Source: Papaver somniferum
Lineage: Eukaryota; Streptophyta; Magnoliopsida; Ranunculales; Papaveraceae
DNA: 64,000 bases
Reading direction: 5' to 3'
Assembly (NCBI RefSeq): GCF_003573695.1
Contig: NC_039367.1
Coordinates: forward strand, 163,014,542-163,078,541
Shown here: positions 57,092-64,000 of the stretch, one piece after another
How the letters are laid out: each line of letters opens with the position of its first letter
Numbering within the stretch: position 1 is the first letter of the stretch
The notes under the pieces: model-generated
Seen by the model: only the letters and a program-made list of their open reading frames with translations
Databases searched by the model: none
Told to the model about the DNA's origin: nothing
Made by a program: the position numbers and the translations under genes

Positions 57092-58560
57092 TAAGCTTGG
57101 AGGAGGCAACAACAGGGGCGTGTATTCAGATGGTGGATCCAAAGCTTAATATCCAAGGACACCTACTATGTGCAATGCTTTGCGCTATATGTCCAATCTA
57201 ATCTCACGTATCAAAAGACCATAATGAGACCGACAATTAAAAATTAAAAAAGACTATTATCCCTAAATAGAGCATATTAATGTACATTTAATGTACATTA
57301 AAAATGTAGCAATCTGTACATCATCAAATTAAGAGAATCTCCAATGCTAGGGGTGAAGATCTTAAAAAGACATGACACATAGGATTTAACATTTTCTTAA
57401 CAAAAATTAATCTCCAATACTAAGGTGAAGGTTAATGAAAATCATGACAAGGATGTCATCTCATAAGAAGGGGTAAAGGATAAAGTCATATCTTCACCTT
57501 CTTCATGACCCTGGATCTATTTACACATCATCAATATTTTATTCTAAAATTAATTTCTTTTAATTAGAAAATATTGTTATTGGGTGATAACTTCAAAGAT
57601 GTTTTTCCCCATAATTTTAACCATTTTCCAAAATTGATTTTAGGGAAAGAAGACTTTAGCAGTGGAGATGAAAGTTGAGGTAAAATGTCAAATTTTCATT
57701 TGTTTTAGCCACATAAGAATTACTCCCAATAAAAAATATTAATAAAACCCGCACATAGGGTGACTTCCACTCTTAGCATTGGAGATGCTCTAATAGATTA
57801 CTAAACATGTTAGTAAGTTGGAAGGAGGTGATAATAAGGGCCATGCATTCATATGGTGGATCCAAATCCTAACACCCAATAGTGCCACCTAACATAAAAT
57901 ATCCCTTATCAAGAGACCATATGAGACAGATTAATTCATAAATGTTATTATTTCAAAATAGAATGTATTAATTCATATTTAATGCACACTAATGAATGCA
58001 GCAATCTGTACACCACTAAATTAAGAGATATTATCATCAATTTTAAACTTGTAATTAAGCCATATAAAGAGGTGATAGTAAGGACCGGCGGAGGATTTAC
58101 ATGGGGGATCCAAAGCCTAAGATCTAAAACCACCTACTATGTGCTAGTATTTAGGTTCCCCGGCCAATTCAATCTCACTTATCAAAAGACCATAAGACGC
58201 TGATAATTAATAAAGATTATTATCCTAAAATAGAGTGTATTAATTGACATTTAATGAATATTAATAACTGTCGAAATCTGTACACCATTAAACTAAGAGA
58301 TTACTGTTAAAAGTAAACTTTTAATTAAGATGGAAGAAGGTGATAATGGTTGTGTATTCAAATGCTAGATCCAAAGCTTAACATCCAATGCCCCTAACTT
58401 ATGCAAATTCTTCCGTTTCTAATCCAACCTCACTTATGAGAAGACCATATGAGACTCATAATTAATAGAACCTCACTTATGAGAAGACCATATGAGACTC
58501 GTAATTAATACCCCGGAATAGAGGGTATTAATTGGCATTAATGCAAATTAATAATTGTAA
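57092..58560 (+). repeat. ~260-bp imperfect repeats upstream of neprosin copy 2
   Basis: Units beginning 'aggtgataataaggg' or 'aggtgatagtaaggacc' are near 57106, 57827, 58069 and 58339. They match the units upstream of copy 1 (3377, 3655). A MITE (57333-57790) interrupts one unit, and a short 'gagaagaccatatgagact' duplication lies near 58436-58500. Confidence 0.7.
57333..57790. mobile_element. Harbinger/Tourist-like MITE
   Basis: Ends GAGAATCTCCAATGCTAGGG and, read inward from the right, GAGCATCTCCAATGCTAAGA, an inverted repeat of about 20 bp. The trinucleotide TAA flanks both sides (57330-57332 and 57791-57793). A 3-bp TAA/TTA duplication is characteristic of PIF/Harbinger. 458 bp, no ORF. 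Removing it restores 'aaattaatagattac' of the host repeat unit. Confidence 0.88.
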
Positions 58561-58678
58561 AAATATTTACATCATGAATGAAATTCAATTAATACAAGAG
58601 ATTACACATAAAATACCTATAAAAAAACTATATAAATCAACCAGAGAAATATTTAACTCGTATGCTAGATTTAACACA

Positions 58679-58848
58679 ATGAAGAACTTATAAATTAGCT
58701 TTATTGTTTATTTTATCCTAGTTTCTTTTCCTCTAATTTCAACAACCATGTGGATGGAAAACAGAGCATATCAAAAACTGAAGAAGATGATACAGAAATC
58801 GAAAGGAAACTAAGAATTTTGAACAAAAATCCAATTAAAACCATTACG
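58679..58848 (+). CDS. Neprosin copy 2, exon 1
   Basis: The ATG at 58679 aligns with that of copy 1, but the reading MKNL is followed by TAA. The hydrophobic run [14 protein letters not shown] is still recognisable after it. The propeptide (SKTEEDD to [10 protein letters not shown]) is open in another frame from about 58695 to the donor ACG|gtaag. Same length (170 bp) and offset as copy 1. Confidence 0.6.
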
Positions 58849-61800
58849 GTAAGTAATTTTGTATATTTCTAATTTCAATTAGTTCATATCCAAAAATTAA
58901 AAAAATTAATGTATTCTTTTTTCCTATATTTTCAATTTCAGACTAAGATTGGTGACATAATAGATTGCATAGATATTTATAAGCAACCGGCGTTTGATAA
59001 TCCACTGCTCAAAAACCATAAAATCCAGGTAAGATATACAAATGGTTTTTTTTATTTGTTTGTAATGAGAATTAAACCATTTACATCAAGGAAAGATAAA
59101 ACAAAAAAACAACCATGTTTATTGTTGAAAAATAATTGTTACGTAATGGTTGGGATGGTTATTTGGGATCGATTCGTGGTCTAAACAAGACCACCATTTT
59201 TTTTATGGGTGAATCAGTAGACTAATCGACTGGATGCTGGTGTGGAGCTAAAAATCCTCTAAACATCCACATCCTCTTAGTACTGAATAGTTATTTTATT
59301 TTTGTATGGTTCTCTTGCAATGTTGGTATTAGTTGTTTACTTGAAGTACTATAATGATAAATTTCCTTACATTATTATATTAGATAAAATGAGAAATGTT
59401 ATTATTAAATAAAACTGATGGGTTTCTTTACAAGTATATGATGGGCGATTAAGGAAACTTTAGACCTTGATTTTATATTTCAATTACCATTAATTCTTAT
59501 TTATTACATAAATTTTGATCACCATTCATCCGTAAATTTTAATTTCACGAATTCGATTTGAACATTTAAGGATTCGATTTAAATTCATGCATTCATTCTA
59601 CGTTTTATACGAGAGTGAGATGGATACATGGAGAGAAAGTTAAGTCTCTTATGGAGAACATGAAGAATATGATAGTAGGCTTGTATTTTTCTAAAAATGA
59701 AATGAGCGTGATTTACGTCTATTAAAATATTTGAGATTTTAGTATCGCTTTAGAGAAATATGAGGTTTTTCTAGATATTCAACTTAAAGTTAGAGGTTTA
59801 ATTTGTTGTATGAATGGGTGAGGTTTTTACCATTTTATCTTTTAATTGTTCAAAACCTATATCCATTAAATAGTTAAAGTCTCTTCCATGAGTGGGTGAG
59901 GGTCAAACTCGCGACCTTTCTTGACATCATCATTTCAGGATTGAAGATTTAATAATGGTAACTTAAGGAACTATTTTTATTTTTGAAGATAATAGGAATA
60001 AGATAATAGTGATTCAAAAATGGTTGTTTTTGTTAATATGTACCCATTAAGAAGTTAGAACAATTTTACACCACTATATTTCTTTTTGCATCATATAAAA
60101 GTTTTGGACAATTTCATTGTTGCAAGCATGTTTTGAAGATTAGTTATAGATGGACATATTCTTGGTATAAGTGTTAAATTTGTGAAATATATGAAGTCTT
60201 ATATCCAAACCAAGGTCCACGTGTGTTCGAGGATCACATATGACTAAATAAGAGGGGGCATGAGAATAATGGTACTCGAACTTAAATTATAACATTTATT
60301 TATTGAATTGTTAGTTTTAGGTAGCCACCAATTTAACATGGTATTAGAATTAAACAAAACAACATGTGAGGTGCAATTTTCCATTGCTTATTTGCTTATA
60401 GTTACAATATGAAAAAACCGATACTTACTTATTTCCATTTTGGCCTGAGTTTGATGTCCACAAACTTCAACAGTTAATATCCTTCTTTATCCAAATTTTT
60501 ACTTTCCACGTCAAAGTTTTTTTTTAAAATATAGGTTCATAATTCAATAATTTTCCATTGTACAGTGATCTATATGAAATAGTTATTTACTAATATGTTT
60601 TCCCTATATTTTTTAACAAATTTAACACTTACATATATACAGATGAATCCCGACTCAATTCCAGGAGAGATGACTAATAAAGTCACCTCATCGTCCTCTA
60701 TATTTGGTGGGATTCAAAAGGAAAGATGCCCTTTAGGAACAGTACCTATTCGCAGAACAACCAAAGAGGACCTGGTGAATGCTAAGAAAATTATAAAGAA
60801 AACTAAACTAATCAGTTTAAACAATACTTATCCAAATGCACCTACGACAAACCAGGCAAGTAATATACTTTATTTACATTTTTTTTGGAGCACCCATTTA
60901 TATTGTTTTAGTAATTAGCTCATTTCATTTGAGATATAAGTATATATGTTATGTTTTGTAGTTTGTCTTTGTTGAAGAAGTCGTTGAAGGGAAACAATAT
61001 TTCGGAGGCACTGCTTATATGTCTTTACATGACCTTTCGGTATTCCGTGACGAGTTTAGTACTTCACAAATTTGGCTAATCAATGGACCTACCGAACAAA
61101 TAAATAGCATTGAATTCGGAATAATGGTAGGTATTTTCTTTTAGATTTTAAAATTTGATCATCTAACTCATATCTTTTTTTCTAACAAAAATAGACTCTC
61201 ACTTTATTTTACGGGGTTATGCTGTAAATTTTTCATAGATGTTCTCACGTTTTTTTTTTTGTTTGTTTGTTTGTTTGGTTTTTGAAGCATGATCCTCTAT
61301 TATTTGGTGATAGTCGTGCTCGATTATTTAGCTCTTGGACTGTAAGTTCTATTTTAACTCATTTTTCTGTTTATATGTTTATTCAATGTAAGAATTTACC
61401 ATGGTAATATAAACGGAGTTCCCCGAAGAATGAATTACGGGAGCATATCGTATAAGTTATTATAATAAATCAGCAAAAATAAATTAACATGTTTCAATAT
61501 ATACCTATTTTGAAATGTACTTTTATTTATATTAAATTTGTAAGTATGCAAGGAAAACGAAGAACCGCTCTTTATATCATGAAAATAAAATATCAACTTT
61601 CTTATGACTAATATTAATTATAGGCTGATGGACACCAAACAACGGGTTGTTACAATATGATGTGCCCCGGCTTCGTTCAAGTTAATCGTGCTGTAACGTT
61701 TGGTCAACAGTTCCAGTCATCAATATATGGGAAAGTATCGTACGAATATTCTTTTATTGTACGCCGGGTAAGAAGTACTTTTGATATTTTACTTTGTAAG

Positions 61801-62303
61801 TGTATAAGTTTTCTTCGTATACCACGTAAATAGTAAATTCCAACTTAGAATTAAGCTAAAATTTATCTTATTAAAAAATCTAAGGAAATTCTCCATAACT
61901 ATATACATGACAGGCCGCAATAAGTAAAGACCGGTGGCTAAGCATTGGATTGAGTGCTGAAACAAGTGAACCGATAGGATATTGGCCAAAGGAACTCTTT
62001 ACACATTTAGCCAAAAGTGCATCAACGGTACGACATGGAGGATTTGCAAGTGCAAGATCGAAGACATCAACTCCGCCGATGGGAAATGGATTTTTACCTC
62101 AACTTACCGACTTTAAAAAAACAGCTTTCATGGTTAAAATGATGTATGTAAACGAGACAGGACACATGGTTAACCTAGACCGAAACTCAATGCACACCCA
62201 CCGTAGAGAAAAACCAGAATGCTACGATATTATGTTGGATGGTCCTTTAGGAGATTTTGATATAACCATGGTGTATGGGGGACCTGGTGGTATATGTACC
62301 TAG
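58679..62303 (+). CDS. Neprosin-domain (DUF4409/DUF239) protein gene, copy 2
   Basis: Exons by splice signals and match to copy 1: 1, 58679-58848; 2, 58942-59028; 3, 60643-60855; 4, 60962-61126; 5, 61288-61341; 6, 61624-61767; 7, 61914-62303. Exons 2 to 7 join in phase without stops, giving about 350 residues plus a propeptide start of about 35, near the usual 400. Motifs: [91 protein letters not shown]. Exon 1 is the problem: the candidate signal-peptide ATG meets TAA at codon 5, and its frame is offset from the propeptide. Intron 3 starts with GC instead of GT. The family's WGGE after the THLA block reads HGGFA. In plants such proteins are secreted; activity is shown only for neprosin itself. 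May be a pseudogene or have an unseen first exon. Confidence 0.8.
58942..59028 (+). CDS. Neprosin copy 2, exon 2
   Basis: 29 codons, [20 protein letters not shown] to NHKIQ, acceptor ttcag and donor gtaaga. Phase 0 at both ends. Confidence 0.9.
59029..60642 (+). other. Neprosin copy 2, intron 2 (unexpanded)
   Basis: A 1.6-kb intron with no gene or clear insertion. It serves as the empty-site reference for the copia, CACTA and Stowaway insertions in copy 1. Confidence 0.7.
60643..60855 (+). CDS. Neprosin copy 2, exon 3
   Basis: 71 codons in phase, [14 protein letters not shown] to NAPTTNQ. The acceptor is tacag. The donor is CAG|gcaagt, matching the GC-AG intron consensus; copy 1 has gtaag at this site. 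The A run has six bases in frame (AAGAAA), unlike the shifted copy 1. Confidence 0.85.
60962..61126 (+). CDS. Neprosin copy 2, exon 4
   Basis: 55 codons, [16 protein letters not shown] to INSIEFGIM, opening the DUF239 domain. Acceptor ttgtag, donor gtaggt. In frame with exons 3 and 5. Confidence 0.88.
61288..61341 (+). CDS. Neprosin copy 2, exon 5
   Basis: 18 codons, [18 protein letters not shown], acceptor ttgaag and donor gtaagt. Confidence 0.88.
61624..61767 (+). CDS. Neprosin copy 2, exon 6
   Basis: 48 codons, [17 protein letters not shown] and [14 protein letters not shown] to VRR. It keeps the GCYN and CPGF signature of the family, with the two Cys residues. Confidence 0.9.
61914..62303 (+). 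CDS. Neprosin copy 2, exon 7
   Basis: 130 codons including [23 protein letters not shown], then [42 protein letters not shown] and YGGPGGICT. It ends the protein. Confidence 0.9.
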   Translation, partial: AAISKDRWLSIGLSAETSEPIGYWPKELFTHLAKSASTVRHGGFASARSKTSTPPMGNGFLPQLTDFKKTAFMVKMMYVNETGHMVNLDRNSMHTHRREKPECYDIMLDGPLGDFDITMVYGGPGGICT

Positions 62304-64000
62304 CATAATGAGACCGTGATAATATTTTTATTATTAGAAAAAAATAATACTTGAGATTATACATATTGTTATAACTTTTTCCCTTAAAAGACAGTCAAAA
62401 TCATTTTCCTTTTTTTTTTTATTTTGAAATGATCTTTTCTATTGTTTTATCTAAATTTCATCATTTTGTTCATCTAAAGTCGTCTGTGAAAATAATATAT
62501 TATCAACAACCTAAATATTCAATAACACTGCTCCTTCCGGACTAAAAGTAGCACTGATAGAGCTTACCCACTCTCATATTGGTCGTTGAGCGTAACCGTG
62601 CCTTTTCATTGGCTCAGAAGGATACCATTTGTTTCTGTCGAATGAAATTCAGAGCATATGGTGACGGGGCAACGTGCGGTATAGATTAGATGGGTGGTTG
62701 TTACACACCTCACGGGTGTCCCTCATTGTTTGTTATGTATGACCTCTGGACCGTCGAGATGTGGGTTTGGAAGGCTGAGTATTTATTTTCTATATTTACG
62801 CCGGGTTTATATATTTTTATTTAAATTGTACACCCCCTGGAAATACTAACGGTACCCTCATTGGGTTATATTGTTTAGCATGAAAATTGTTAAGTTATTT
62901 GAAAATTTTGCTATCCTTACCCCCTCTTTAAAATTTGTTGTGAAAGATCATAGAAAAACCAAAGGTAACTCAATTTATCAGACAGTATGTTATCAAGACT
63001 GTAAGGTTAAAACCTATACTTTGAAGCTAAAATTTCATATCTATACTTTTTGAAAGTAAATACATCAGAACCCAACACTTTATGGACCAGTTGTAGCAAT
63101 TTAAACGACGACGTAAGGTGATTGCAAGCGAGAAAGAGGGATAGAAATAACTAAGTGGTAAAAGTCTTATGAACTTGGGGAAGAAGTGTGTGATAGCACT
63201 TCACTTTTAATGCTAGTATACTTGGACGGTGATCGGGATAAACGAGAAAAGTAAAGAAAAATTGCTTCAATTACGGCAACCATTTAATCTAACCGTTAAT
63301 ATACACTTCAATGAGTTCAATATGTATCTCCATCAATAAATTACCATATGCTTTAAAAACCTCTTGTAACTAATTTGTTTTTCACCGAAATTAACCCTAA
63401 GGTTTACAACAAGATAATATAACTAATGTGTTTCTTCTATATTTAAAATTACATATTTGTTCTTATCAGCTTTGAAATTTTCTCTTCATTTTATCTGCTC
63501 TGCTACCTCTTGAAGATGTCGTTTTTTTGCACCCTCCCTCTTTGGTGTAATAAGAAGAGAAGAAATCAAGATAAACAAGGGTTTATTTGATTATGGTTGG
63601 TGAGGTTTAGGAAAATTAGAGGTTAGAACAAATAGGTTTTCCCAAAGTTTTTCTATTTGGATCTTTGAAGAGAGGAGAGAAGAAAAACAACTCCATATTT
63701 TCGTGAGTTTCAAATGAAGGAGAAAAAATGAGGTTGTGTTTCTATTTCTCTGTCTGGGATATGAAGGTTTTACCGATCTGATGGGGTACGGAGAGAAAAA
63801 AACTTTGTATAGATAAAGTGGTATTATTAGTATTTCTAGGGGGTACATATAGGAATTCCCTCTTCTTTTGGTACGCTCGGACTGCTGATCTTAACTTAGA
63901 TTGTGTACAAGAATTCGCAAAAAAAATACTAATACGATGCTATCATAAAAAAAAAATATCTAATTTTAAATTTTTCTAATCACTACAGGGAAAAAACTCT
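62304..64000. other. 3' flank of neprosin copy 2, no gene seen
   Basis: 62304-62780 matches the 3' flank of copy 1 (21135-21522 and 22098-22170). No supportable gene follows to the window end. A minus-strand open stretch at 63591-63848 shows no domain. Confidence 0.5.

Overview
This window is nuclear DNA from a flowering plant. It is AT-rich, has spliced genes with GT-AG introns, and most of it is nested transposable elements. There is no bacterial, viral or organellar gene order. The species cannot be named from the sequence alone.

The only clear host genes are two copies of a neprosin-domain (DUF4409 plus DUF239) protein gene on the + strand. Copy 1 has exons between 4338 and 21134 and copy 2 between 58679 and 62303. 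They sit in a tandem duplication whose flanks also match (about 3.2-22.1 kb against 50.6-62.8 kb). Exons 2 to 7 of copy 2 are all open. Copy 1 carries two single-base indels and a premature stop. In both copies the signal-peptide part of exon 1 is out of frame with the rest of the exon by the same amount.

Intron 2 of copy 1 has grown from about 1.6 kb (copy 2) to about 14.7 kb. A minus-strand Ty1/copia element with 168-bp LTRs (5141-17596) lies in it. Inside that is a CACTA DNA transposon (6457-11293, TSD TCA) carrying spliced fragments of a STE20/BLUS1-like kinase gene and a subtilisin-like protease gene. A small two-exon GRF/CCHC zinc-finger gene (16647-17161) lies near the copia 5' LTR. 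A Stowaway MITE (18775-19121) is also specific to copy 1.

Between the two copies: a truncated Ty3/gypsy element of Tat type (about 25.1-36.1 kb, + strand) has an antisense spliced ORF and a 214-bp tandem array ahead of its 3' LTR. A minus-strand LTR element (26251-30239, TSD ACTAT) has split its RNase H. Next come an LTR of the same family (36079-37354) and a minus-strand Ty3/gypsy gag-PR-RT-RH remnant (37.77-50.55 kb). That remnant is itself interrupted by a solo LTR (39078-40903, TSD CTATG) and by an unusual rearranged gypsy element (42227-50414, TSD CTTTC). The rearranged element is a young inverted composite: LTR and gag-to-RNase H forward, a forward partial LTR fused head-to-head to an inverted LTR, IN-to-gag reversed, then IN C-terminus and LTR forward. 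One perfect host target-site duplication bounds the whole, so it was probably built before integration.

A LINE (50770-57074, 17-bp TSD, + strand) and a Harbinger/Tourist-like MITE (57333-57790, TSD TAA) sit in the 5' flank of copy 2. The first 3 kb hold a short copia-type element with two LTRs. I recognise no RNA genes or CRISPR arrays.
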